A stretch of DNA of 64,000 bases from Ascarosepion bandense (taxonomy: Eukaryota; Mollusca; Cephalopoda; Sepiida; Sepiidae): the NCBI GenBank assembly GCA_037127315.1, contig JBBBDQ010000330.1, forward strand, positions 2,646,501 to 2,710,500, read 5' to 3'. Below, piece by piece: positions 56,001 to 64,000 of the stretch (position 1 is the first letter of the stretch; every line of letters starts with the position of its first letter). The position numbers and the translations under genes are program-made. The notes under the pieces are model-generated. The model was given only the letters and a program-made list of their open reading frames with translations. It had not been told where the DNA came from and did not search any database.

Positions 56001-58300
56001 TGAAAAAAAAAGGATGATGATGAAAAAAATATATTTTTGAGAAAAACAGAAAGAAACATTTATTTACTTTTTTTTGTTGTTTTGTTTGAAAAAAGGATGA
56101 TGATGAAAAAATATTTTTGGGAAAAACAGAAAGAATCGTTTTAGAAACATTTATTTACTTTTTTGTTGTTTTGTTTAAAAGAGAAAAAATGAGAAAGAAG
56201 GGAAAATGGAATATGTTTGGTTGAAAAAGAGACTGATAATGAGAAAAAGATGTGTACAAAAAAATGGAAAAATAAGAGGAAGGGAGAGAGCAAGAAACAA
56301 CTGTGCGTGTAAAAAAATAAATGAATTGATTAAAAAAATGTGTGAGTATTTTGAGATAAAAAGTATGAATTTCGAAAAGAAAGTAAAAGAAAATGAGAGA
56401 TAGAAACAACGCAAACGGTGTGGAAAAAAAGACAAGAAGGAAAAAGAACTGCTAAAAAACGAGTAAAAGAATAGTGTGTGTTATTACTTAAAAAAGCACT
56501 ATTTGTGAAAAAAATTAGAGAGAGAAAAACTAAGTGGGTGTGTACAACAACGACAAAAATATGTTTTGAAAAAGAAAAAAAAGATGATGGTGATGAAAAA
56601 AAAAGCTTTTTTGAGAAAAACAAAAACATTTTAGAAACATTTATTTACTTTATTTTGTTGTTTTGTTTGAAAGAAAAAAAAAGGATGATGATGATGAAAA
56701 AATATTTTTGAGAAAAACAGAAAGAAACATTTTAGGAACATTTATTTACTTTTTTTGTTGTTTTGTTTAAAAGAAAAAAAAGAGAAAGAAGGGAAAATGG
56801 AATATGTTTGGAGAACTTTAAATAGTTAAAAAAGAGACTGATAATGAGGAGCAGTTACATCGCTCCTATATTTATGCAGTAGACTTGCTCAGAATTATAA
56901 CTATTTTGTCACCTTGTGTTAATTAATTTTTTAAAAACTTTTTTCTTTGGGGGAGAGGGTGGAAACACCCCTCTCTTAAATTTATTGTGTAAACTATGCT
57001 TCAATCATTTTGTCGGGCGCCATTAACCCCATTGGGAGGGGACGTCCTCAGCAAACTTCCATCATGACAAGGTTTCACAGGGGGGATGCAGAAAGGCCCA
57101 GAGACTTGTGGCTTATCTTTTGGGCTGGAAAATTGTAACAGGAGATGAATTGACAAAGAGTAGAATCTCTTTCAGGAATAAAAGGGAATGGATGTAAGGC
57201 GGAAAGCAAAACACTAAGTTGAAAAAGGTGTTCGTTAACGAAGAATTGACCCTCATACGTAGCGATAAACCAACTGCGTGGATTCATTGATGCCACCGGC
57301 TACGAAGACAAAAATTGAGGAATTAGTTGTCGGAATAAAAAGAAAAATGGGTTGAGGTAAATGTTTGACTAAGTGATTTTATGTAATAAAAGATAAAGTT
57401 GGGGAAATAGATTTTTGGAGTGACCAGGTCAATAACTGTATCTTGACCACACATTAAGAAAAGATAATATCTTCCCTTTCTCCAGGCAATAAAAAAACGC
57501 CTGGTTACGGGTAAAGTGTCAGGGCTATAAAAACATCTGGTTGAAGCTTTATTAAGATAAAACGATAAAAAAAATCTGGAAAATACTTGGAGGCTTAGTG
57601 CAGACATCCCATTCACACATCAAAGGAAGCAAAATTTAAGTACCTTGAAATTTTGGACTTACAGTCGCCAATGCTTATCACCCGTTTTTCTACTCACTTC
57701 CGGATTGTTTTAAATAAATACAGGTGATTTTTCCGAGCCGATCAGTTGAGTTGAGTTAGTTCCGCCTGGCGTGTGCCTGAAGTAGAAACTCCGTTCGTCT
57801 TGAGTCGGTCAGTTCGGCATTCGATCTCCGTTATTTAGAGTTAGTCACATTCGCTTGCCCCAACCGAAAGACTAACTCTAAACGAAATGAAGCGTCGTTT
57901 TAACTCACCCAAGTTGTGGAAGTTCGTTCCTTATAGCTTAATCTTGTACTCCCAGCTTGAGACTCCCACTTTTTCAACAAACTCCCGGCAACATCACAAC
58001 GTGGAGAACCGCCGCCGGAGAAATTGTTCGGACCGTCCATTGAGGTGTTACATTCATTTTTAGGCTAAAATTTGAGTTTTATTATTTATTCTTCGTTTAT
58101 CTTACATTTTATAGGCCCTTCTTTGTATAGAGTACTTTTAATTACCAATTTTATCAAAGTTGAAATTTACCAACTTTGTTATTCTTACTATTTACCTTGA
58201 GCTTCTTGATAAAATACAAGGGAGAATCAGCAATATTATTAGTCCTGATATGGCGGCTCGGCATCAGTCACTTTCCCAACACCATAGGCTTACTTTGTGC

Positions 58301-58349
<49 letters not shown>

Positions 58350-60426
58350 ATATATATATATATATATATATAAATGCGGATTTATATGGATTGTCTGAGA
58401 TAGATACATTTTCCAAATTTGCTATATTTATGGAAGAATAATGCTCAATATCGTATGTAGACATGAAAATTAATAGATAAATAGGCTCAGATTAAAATAG
58501 CTAAGGATCAGATTGAGATAGATATATGGGATCAAATTGAGATCGATAATGAAGAAAATTATGTAGCTAGATAACTCGGTAGATATGGAACACAAATACC
58601 TATGGGCAGCTGGTGCCTTCCTGCACTCTCATACCAAAAGCGATCGCCGAATTTCAATGCCTGGAATTGTCGGGCTATAATGCATGCAAATGTCGGACCG
58701 ACACTGCCACCAGGAACATGAATCTCAGAAATTCCTCCCGTCCAAAGATCAATGTCTTCAACACACCTGAAAATAATGCAGAGAAATCTTTTATGACATC
58801 GTTTTTCCCCACTTTTTACTTGAAGATCAGCATTTGATTTATTTTTCTTTTTACTAAAAACTTAATATTTAATTCGAACATCGATAGCCGGTGTTAAGAT
58901 TATGGTAAAAGCTCAAAGTTAAAGCAGGCAAGTTATTTATTTTTACACACTCATTTACACTCTGCTTTTTCTGTTTGGTCATCTGCTGTAATTATCTTAG
59001 CTTATTAAATTAGATATATCCCTTGCCAGGTTTGTCATGCAGGAAAACGGCGTTTGGTCGGTTTAATCAGTTTTGTACTTCTCTTTCTATATTTGTACAT
59101 CCACCTGGGGTAGATTCCAAGAATGCTAAACCGATTCTTGAAACATCGGATAGCACTGAAGCACTTTTTTAAAACTTATACTTATGTAAGTATAATAAAT
59201 CTTCAATAAATACAATAAGTCATCAACAAAATAAATAACAATAATAATAATAATGATAACGTTTCTTGATGCTACACCAGGTGTTAATAAGTACATGTTT
59301 TATCTTGGTGAATTGAGATGGGCTGAAGTAAATATTCCGTTTAGTATCACAGATTTATTTATTAGTTGATTAGTGGCTGATATACTGTGCATCCCTGTTC
59401 ATAAATGACGGTAGTAGGGAAGCGTCAAGGCCTGATTTCAAAAGGGCTGTTTTTTGTTAAGTTTGAAGCATGAGGCAGACAAAGAGACTTAGTAGTCACA
59501 CACAGATACTTGGTAACGCCCTAAGCAGACCGGATTACCTGAATTCTAATTATTTCGAACTGGACTTCACTTGAAAGGCCATGCTTCTTTTATGAAAGCA
59601 TGTCGCCATATTGCGCATAGTTGGATGTGATGCGTGGGCGTAATATACGACAAAATCAAAAACAAACATCGCGCATGCGCGAAATTAAAAATATAAAATA
59701 GCAAACATTTAACCCTCTAGGGCCATTCGTATCATATTTGATACAATATGAAAACAATCCTTGAAAGAAATATTTTCCTGAAAAATTTTTTAAGAGAAAT
59801 ATTTTATAAATTTCAAATGAAAGCAGTACTGACTGCTCAGTCAATGAATACCAAATGTTTCCTTATAGGGAAATACCAAATGTTTCCTTATAGGCAAATA
59901 CTGTATCAAATTTGATACGAATAGCCCTAGAGGGTTAACCCTCTCACTCTTTATATATAAACTTAATATAAGTAAAAGTAAGTCAGCTGATTGACGTAGC
60001 CTTCAGCATTCCAACTTCAGAATTTCGTAAACAGACCTATCCGTCCAATCTTCAGATGGGTATTAGCACTTGACTGCTTATATTTGTCGGTTTAACTTTC
60101 CCATCCTTTGTGTTGTTCTGTATTGTTTGTGTTCGTGAGGCCATTCGTCTGTGCGAAAATCCGTTCGCACGCGTGTGCGCATACTCCCGTTTGCGTAGAC
60201 GTGTACACGTGTAGGCAGTCGTGATCGTTTGTGTTTTTTCGATTTTTCCCCACTTTGCGGTCACTTTTTAACTTTGTCTTTTTAACTTTGTCTTTTTTCC
60301 TTTTTTCTTTCATTTCTAGTCATATTATGTTCTCCAGACATATTACTGTATTTGATTTCTGAGTATTTTAGAGATAGGAAACTTTTTCTTCGGTTTTTAC
60401 ATAAACAATTGATGTTAATGGTTAAA

Positions 60427-60494
<68 letters not shown>

Positions 60495-60806
60495 CCCCAC
60501 TCCAGGGCAGGATTAATTTAGACCAGTAAACAGTCATATTAGAAAATTGCTCAATACATATTAGAAGAGAAATGACACTTTAACATATAGATATTTTAGA
60601 TATTTGAGTTGGGGAGATCAACCGATTACGCTACCATAGTTTTGACCTTTCCGGTTTCGTCGGGCAATTTTTATTTATTTATATTCAAATAAATAAATAA
60701 AAATTGCCCGACGAAACCGGAAAGGTCAAAACTATGGTAGCGTAATCGGTTGACGAAACCAAAAAGGTCGAAACTATGGTAGCGCATAATCGGCTGATCT
60801 CCCCAA

Positions 60807-60866
<60 letters not shown>

Positions 60867-63447
60867 AAGCATTAATGTCATATATGTATTTATTTTTGAA
60901 GGATAAACCATCGTTTGATCTGATGTGCTTTTTTGATCACTCGGTTAAGAAGACGTTTATAATTAAGCAAAATTGTATCTGATTTGTTTGATTATGAAAC
61001 TCTATATATTTCTAAATAAATTCATTAATTATTTACTGCAACCTCTCATGTATCTGACAATCGAAAAGATAGAAACGAAATTTACTCGTAGAGTTGTTGC
61101 AAAATTTCCTTATCTTCATCTTTGTGGTCAACTAAAGAAGTGAAATTTTTGGCCACATCCAGACCGCACCAGTATCGCCACGTATTGTACGCCGGAAGTC
61201 CATTGTCGCGCCCACTCTGGACATTAATAGCTGCCAAGTCCCAACCGTCTCCAGGTTCTGTTTCGCTTAGTTTGTTGGTAAGTTCGTCGGTCATAAATCT
61301 GTTTAGATTGTGAAAAAAAATGATGTCAAAAAGCAATCATTACACACATTAGAATATCGCATGCATTCAGAGCGCATTAAAAATAAAGAAAGAATTCCTC
61401 ATCGTGGTGTAATGGTCAACAAGCTGAACTTGTAGATATGTACTTGTATTAATAATGAGTCTGGTTCCCCATACCGATGCTTATTATTTTGCACCACAAT
61501 TAGGCTTCGCCTTGTAAGACATTAACATGATTACATTCATAAACACTATGTATATCTCCCTGTGTGTAATTCAGCAGTGGGTGATTGAGTTTAGTAGACT
61601 AATGTTATGTCTCTTCAGAAAATAGGCAATAATTGTACAGCGTATGTTATATTGTTCGTAAAGACCAGTACTGGGGGGTTTTGCGCAACATGAAGGTAAC
61701 TGGGGTTATAATATGGTGTGTTTTCTGTTGAAGTTTGTAAAGACCACGAGTGAAACTGTAGTCTGTCCTTACAGATTGCCATACATAAATTTTGTTACAG
61801 ACAAGTTTCATCTCTTTATGTTTATGATGTAGTGATGGTCTGTTGTAGCCAGACTACATCTCCCTTATTGTACAAGAGTAACAGAAAACTGGTCCCAAAA
61901 TCATACTTTCAATTCCACTGACTCTAGTGGCACACGCATTCGACGGAATTAAACCTCATTCAACATGAATCGACATGTAGCAGAGCTTACTAAAATGCCT
62001 GTTGCCACCCAACAAACACATGGGCAGCACTAGAACACGTCTCTATAGTAATGCATAAACAATAGATCCAGCGTCTTGTCGCTGTTTTGTGATTCTGCAA
62101 ATTATTTACGCATAAATGTTTGAGATAAGTAGCCAGTCTAATTTTTGACAGTATGTTTCATATAATTGACTCGACCATAGGAGAACATAGTACATTCAAA
62201 ATAACACGTCAATATTACACTTGGTCGAATGAAAGCAAAGTCTGGTCATGAGATTTAATAATATGTGCGTTGTGGTGCAGTGGATATCGGCTCGGACAAG
62301 AAATCGAGGAGCTGAGATCGAATTCCAGTTGAATTCGTTGCTTCACTTAATCCGTTACTTTTCCCTCTAGCTATCGGTTAAATACTAGGACAGATTGGAT
62401 ACTATATCTTTGTTTGGCAATCAGTCTACCGCAAAAAGTAATGATAACCTACTGCGGGAAAATTTTCTGCCCAGTTAGTCTTGTCACTTTCGAAACATGA
62501 TCGCCCAAGTGTTTATCGCATATGGCACTTAACTCAATGACTGATGTTTATATAACGTTAACTGAATAAATAAAAACCAAATAATGGAAGTAATTAAAGA
62601 ATCATTCAAATAGAAATTAAAGGGGCAGACTTTTTCTTTCGTATTTTTATGTGCGGATGATGAACTGGGATGCCAGATGAAAAGAGTTCTTTGACTGAAG
62701 AAATTTTCATCTCTAATTTGACATTTCATTTTCATTGCAGTTGACATTTTGGATAAGGCAAGAATTTTTAATCAAAGCAACTGAAATACAAGACCACCAG
62801 CTCGTCTATAACAAATTTATATTCATGCAAAGAGCATGGATAAATGAATTCGTACGAAATTAACATAAGAAGCCACAACTGCTATTCGTGCACTTCTTGC
62901 CAAATACATAGAATAGAGTGAAGAGTGGTTCTACATCATAGAAATTTTCAAGTAAAATCTTATACCACCTACCTGTCAATTTTTTCTTCTAAATCAACTG
63001 TAAGTCCCTCGTAAAGGATAGTGGTTGCATCAGAATCGGAAACATTGTAAAAAATGTCCGAGTTGTAAAACAGAGAGCCAAAAGGGACCTGACTCCCGTT
63101 GATTGAAATCTCGGTCTTTACACCCGAGTGTCCGAAAAGAAAAGCTGCAGAGGCAAAACCGTTACGGGTAACTGGGTGAATACTCGATAGGTAACTCGAA
63201 TGACCATCCTGACGTGACCACAGATTGTACGCTTCCATCAAGTCCGAACCGAGGATATTAGGAAGAAACTCGTTGATTGTAATGTGCTGAATCTCTGCAA
63301 TGAGAAACTTGCGCGCTTCTTGGAAAAGAATCTCGTCATTACAGTCGGGATAAGTGGCACCTATAAGGTTGGCTAACCGGTTGTGCTCTCGGACGAAAAG
63401 GTTGTACTGTGTCGTGATTAACGGGTGGAGATTGACACGACCGTCAC
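49431..63447 (-). CDS. haem peroxidase-TSP1 paralogue (gene 2, 3' five exons; 5' part outside window)
   Basis: Exons in transcription order: 63447-62973, 61298-61086, 58766-58600, 52286-52184, 49656-49431; 1,184 coding bases, phases identical to gene 1 exons 10-14, lengths 475/213/167/103/226 against 469/213/167/103/214. Product from catalytic Arg to stop: GDGRVNLHP (Arg kept, Leu for the haem-ester Glu, His at the Met position), [12 protein letters not shown], proximal His in [44 protein letters not shown], and a TSP1 module [21 protein letters not shown]. Faces gene 1 tail to tail across ~12 kb. Whether it also has an Ala-rich N-terminus cannot be seen. Similar extracellular role inferred. 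Confidence 0.92.
49690..50330. other. gene 2 intron, nothing recognised
   Basis: AT-rich sequence between the last exon and the LINE tail. No ORF with family resemblance. Confidence 0.5.
50341..51735 (+). mobile_element. RLE-type LINE, C-terminal endonuclease remnant and 3' UTR
   Basis: 50690-50850 reads '[38 protein letters not shown]', the PD-(D/E)xK restriction-like endonuclease segment (here SDIVIKD...IDIAVP) of R2/NeSL-type LINEs, followed by a 3' UTR ('cctgatgttacaccaggcatg') to an (AAC)n(AAT)n tail at 51688-51735. A second copy of the 3' UTR is at 59245-59600. Stops throughout. Located in a gene 2 intron, antisense to the gene. Confidence 0.72.
51161..51228. repeat. (ACT)n-(AAT)n microsatellite
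   Basis: Trinucleotide runs separating the LINE coding remnant from its 3' UTR. Confidence 0.95.
51688..51737. repeat. (AAC)n-(AAT)n microsatellite
   Basis: Trinucleotide tail at the 3' end of the LINE remnant. Confidence 0.95.
52184..52286 (-). CDS. gene 2 penultimate exon
   Basis: Acceptor 'tcttttccag', donor GTAAGT. Encodes [30 protein letters not shown]. Same 103-nt length and phases as gene 1 exon 13. Confidence 0.93.
52300..53780. other. gene 2 intron, mostly unrecognised
   Basis: AT-rich with no recognisable gene. Contains the (AT)n(GT)n tract at 52938-53004. Confidence 0.5.
52938..53004. repeat. (AT)n-(GT)n microsatellite
   Basis: AT run followed by GT run. Confidence 0.95.
53830..54340 (+). 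mobile_element. LINE C-terminal fragment, then Penelope-like fragment
   Basis: 53870-54010 reads '[39 protein letters not shown]', the 'RWLGH..RM.DGRIPK' C-terminal signature of a widespread invertebrate LINE. 54260-54330 reads '[22 protein letters not shown]', the Cys-rich end of a Penelope-like protein. Both short and decayed. Confidence 0.7.
54651..55347 (+). repeat. 5' LTR
   Basis: Contains TATAAAA at 54820-54826 and AATAAA at 55007-55012, giving a plausible U3-R-U5 order, and ends 'gtgttaca'. 55025-55180 carries repeated 'gttgagttgagttag' and an inverted pair 'agagttagtc / gactaactct'. Confidence 0.9.
55350..55378 (+). promoter_or_regulatory. primer-binding site
   Basis: Begins TGGTGCCGTGACTGCAGG. 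Its complement reads as the 3' end of a tRNA: T-arm with GGTTC-like segment, acceptor strand and CCA. Complementarity to a T-arm-like pattern over ~29 bases supports the site; the tRNA identity is not assigned. Confidence 0.8.
55480..57330 (+). repeat. purine-rich diverged tandem repeats inside LTR element
   Basis: Two unit types alternate: 'gaattgat-aagaaaaaa-ggtgtgagtactttgagag..aagtataaattttgaaaag' (55692, 55849, 56312) and 'aaaggatgatgatgaaaaaatatttttgagaaaaacagaaag..aaacatttatttac' (56010, 56092, 56580, 56684). Extreme strand asymmetry (A/G on plus). The Phe/Ser-rich minus-strand ORFs are a consequence, not genes. 56820-57330 is more ordinary sequence. Confidence 0.85.
57356..58052 (+). 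repeat. 3' LTR
   Basis: Near-identical to 54651-55347; same TATA and AATAAA motifs. Followed directly by host-like sequence 'ttcatttttagg'. Confidence 0.9.
58185..58310 (+). mobile_element. jockey/CR1-type LINE fragment
   Basis: '[30 protein letters not shown]' followed by 'LCLL' matches LLDKIQRRICNVID-DLADRLQ of the family. Ends in the (CA)n(TA)n tract. Confidence 0.75.
58307..58372. repeat. (CA)n-(TA)n microsatellite
   Basis: CA run followed by TA run. Confidence 0.95.
58600..58766 (-). CDS. gene 2 exon (equivalent of gene 1 exon 12)
   Basis: Acceptor 'tgcattattttcag', donor GTATTT. Encodes [55 protein letters not shown]. 167 nt, as in gene 1. Confidence 0.95.
59245..59600 (+). mobile_element. 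RLE-type LINE 3' UTR copy
   Basis: 'cttgatgctacaccaggtgt..tggctgatatactgtgcatccctgttcataaatga..tttcaaaagggctg..aagtttgaagc' matches 51232-51665 along its length. Confidence 0.7.
59636..59705. mobile_element. solo mariner end
   Basis: 'acgacaaaatcaaaaacaaacatcgcgcatgcgcgaaattaaaaatataaaatagcaa' matches the right-hand ends of the mariner copies at 25850-25900 and 48955-49015; the rest of the transposon is absent. It stops exactly at the TTAA of the MITE. Confidence 0.7.
59713..59934. mobile_element. 222-bp TTAA MITE, second copy
   Basis: Flanked by TTAA at 59709-59712 and 59935-59938, with the same ~36-bp inverted ends and internal tandem as 32067-32288 and the same orientation. About ten differences between the copies by eye. 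Confidence 0.88.
60428..60491. repeat. (AT)n microsatellite
   Basis: About 32 AT dinucleotides. Confidence 0.95.
60606..60809. mobile_element. fold-back element with 65-bp inverted arms
   Basis: Arms 60618-60682 and 60689-60753 are near-exact reverse complements. 60704-60753 is then repeated, diverged, at 60753-60797 ('acgaaaccaaaaaggtcgaaactatggtagcg'), and an outer pair 'agttggggagatca' (60607-60620) / 'tgatctccccaact' (60795-60808) closes the structure. Ends abut (AT)n at 60810. No ORF. Confidence 0.85.
60810..60862. repeat. (AT)n microsatellite
   Basis: AT dinucleotides directly at the right border of the fold-back element. Confidence 0.95.
61086..61298 (-). CDS. gene 2 exon (equivalent of gene 1 exon 11)
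   Basis: Acceptor 'caatctaaacag', donor GTAAAT. Encodes [52 protein letters not shown]. 213 nt, as in gene 1; many residues identical to gene 1 exon 11. Confidence 0.95.
61392..61505 (+). mobile_element. tRNA-derived SINE (type 3), worn copy
   Basis: A box 'tcgtggtgtaatggtcaacaagctgaactt', B-box region 'gagtctggttccccataccgatgc', end 'ttgcaccacaattaggc'. Confidence 0.55.
61510..62250. other. gene 2 intron, nothing recognised
   Basis: No ORF or repeat family identified. Confidence 0.5.
62262..62545 (+). mobile_element. tRNA-derived SINE (type 1)
   Basis: A box TGGTGCAGTGGATATCGG, B box GATCGAATTCCAG, body and 'tggcacttaactcaatgactga' end as in 45493-45830, more diverged and with an internal deletion before 'aatccgttac'. 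Confidence 0.85.
62973..63447 (-). CDS. gene 2 exon (equivalent of gene 1 exon 10)
   Basis: Acceptor 'gcccccacag', donor GTAGGT. Encodes [58 protein letters not shown] (proximal His), [16 protein letters not shown]. Two residues longer than gene 1, in the loop after SDIFY. NVS is a potential glycosylation sequon. Confidence 0.95.
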
Positions 63448-63499
63448 CTGTGGGGGCATAAATAATTATACATTGAGTGAAACACTGCAAGAACGGTTA

Positions 63500-64000
63500 A
63501 CTTTAAAATTTTAGTTTTTGGAGTTTAATGTATCCACATCCTTATTTAAATTAATTGAAACTAAACGAATTATGTCTTCCGAGGATCTTTCACAATTTCC
63601 CTGCTCACGTATATATGCCCTCTCTTGACGTTACTTCTTTTTTCTTCCGACCGCGTTTTTCTTTACGTTTTGAACTGATGAATCTAGTTTGTTTCTTCGA
63701 CTTGATGACAATATTTTTCAAGACCAAACAAATTTCATCATAAATCCCAAAATAGATTCATGTTACTGCACACCACTGCAAATGACATAATCTGAGGAAA
63801 AAATAGAAATCGATTACACTGTGACTATAGACTCCGGCTGCTTGTCGTTGATGGCTTCGACACAGTAGCTAGTCTTCAAGTCTACTATTACAACGGTGTT
63901 CTCTCTCGCCCACGTTGTGAATTTTGATCTCAAGGAAGTCACGCTGAAATCTTGCTAGCTGTCTCTTTACTAAGTTGAATCAGACCGGACGCGCGCGCAC
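63500..64000. other. gene 2 intron, edge of window
   Basis: No further peroxidase exon found on the minus strand before the window ends. In gene 1 the corresponding intron is 1,358 bp, so the next exon is probably just outside. Confidence 0.5.

Larger units (their letters stand above)
54651..58052 (+). mobile_element. non-autonomous LTR retrotransposon (two 697-bp LTRs)
   Basis: Direct repeats 54651-55347 and 57356-58052 are of equal length with only about fifteen differences by eye. A primer-binding site starts two bases after the 5' LTR and a purine tract (57337-57351) precedes the 3' LTR. The ~2-kb interior has no gag or pol, only purine-rich repeats, so it needs proteins from another element. 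It lies in the gene 2 intron between exons 58600-58766 and 52184-52286, antisense to the gene. Exact LTR ends and TSD are uncertain by a few bases. Confidence 0.92.

Noticed and set aside
55473..56629. Phe/Ser-rich minus-strand ORFs in the LTR element, resembling membrane proteins
   Set aside because: They are the complement of A/G-rich tandem repeats and have no conserved phrase.

Overview
The window is animal nuclear DNA, most likely from a cephalopod mollusc such as an octopus. Genes are split by GT-AG introns, AT-rich non-coding DNA dominates, long (AT)n and (CA)n microsatellites are common, and the repeats are LINEs, Penelope-like elements, mariner relatives and tRNA-derived SINEs of the kinds known from cephalopods. 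The species assignment is inference; the eukaryotic gene structure is read directly.

Two host genes are recognisable. Gene 1 (+, 18154-37408) can be assembled completely: TATA box, a first exon with only five coding bases, fourteen exons that join in frame, a 946-residue product, a stop and an AATAAA. The product is a secreted animal haem peroxidase with a long Ala/Gly-rich, silk-like N-terminal region (two exons) and a C-terminal thrombospondin type-1 (TSP1) module. Gene 2 (-, 63447 down to 49431) is a paralogue facing gene 1 tail to tail. Its last five exons are here and its 5' half lies beyond the right edge. Three of the five exons have exactly the lengths of their gene 1 counterparts (213, 167, 103 nt) and all intron phases match, so the pair arose by inverted duplication or duplication plus inversion. 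Both proteins lack the Glu that esterifies haem in mammalian peroxidases, and gene 1 also has Asn for the other haem-linking residue (Asp), while the distal and proximal His, catalytic Arg and Ca-loop residues of gene 1 remain.

Region by region: 1-590 degenerate ~40-bp tandem repeat with a (CA)n block; 597-1487 antisense 3' end of a jockey/CR1-type LINE, head to head with a GC-rich 5'-truncated Tx1/L1-type LINE (1490-4990) broken by one TGA; 5000-13600 LINE fragments, tRNA-SINEs, AT microsatellites, a long hairpin and a Penelope-like remnant with inverted flanks; 13600-18090 mostly unrecognised, with a mariner remnant; 18101-37470 gene 1, introns loaded with SINEs, a TTAA MITE, a mariner, minisatellites and LINE debris; 37471-49380 between the genes: a decayed gypsy-like element, LINEs, SINEs and a Penelope-like fragment, plus a mariner copy at its right end; 49381-64000 gene 2, introns holding an RLE-type LINE tail, a recent non-autonomous LTR element (697-bp LTRs), a second copy of the TTAA MITE and a large fold-back element.

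The two peroxidases probably act outside the cell, where a peroxidase with an Ala/Gly structural region could build or cross-link a protein matrix (egg case, cuticle or similar). That role is inference; the domain order and residue changes are read directly.
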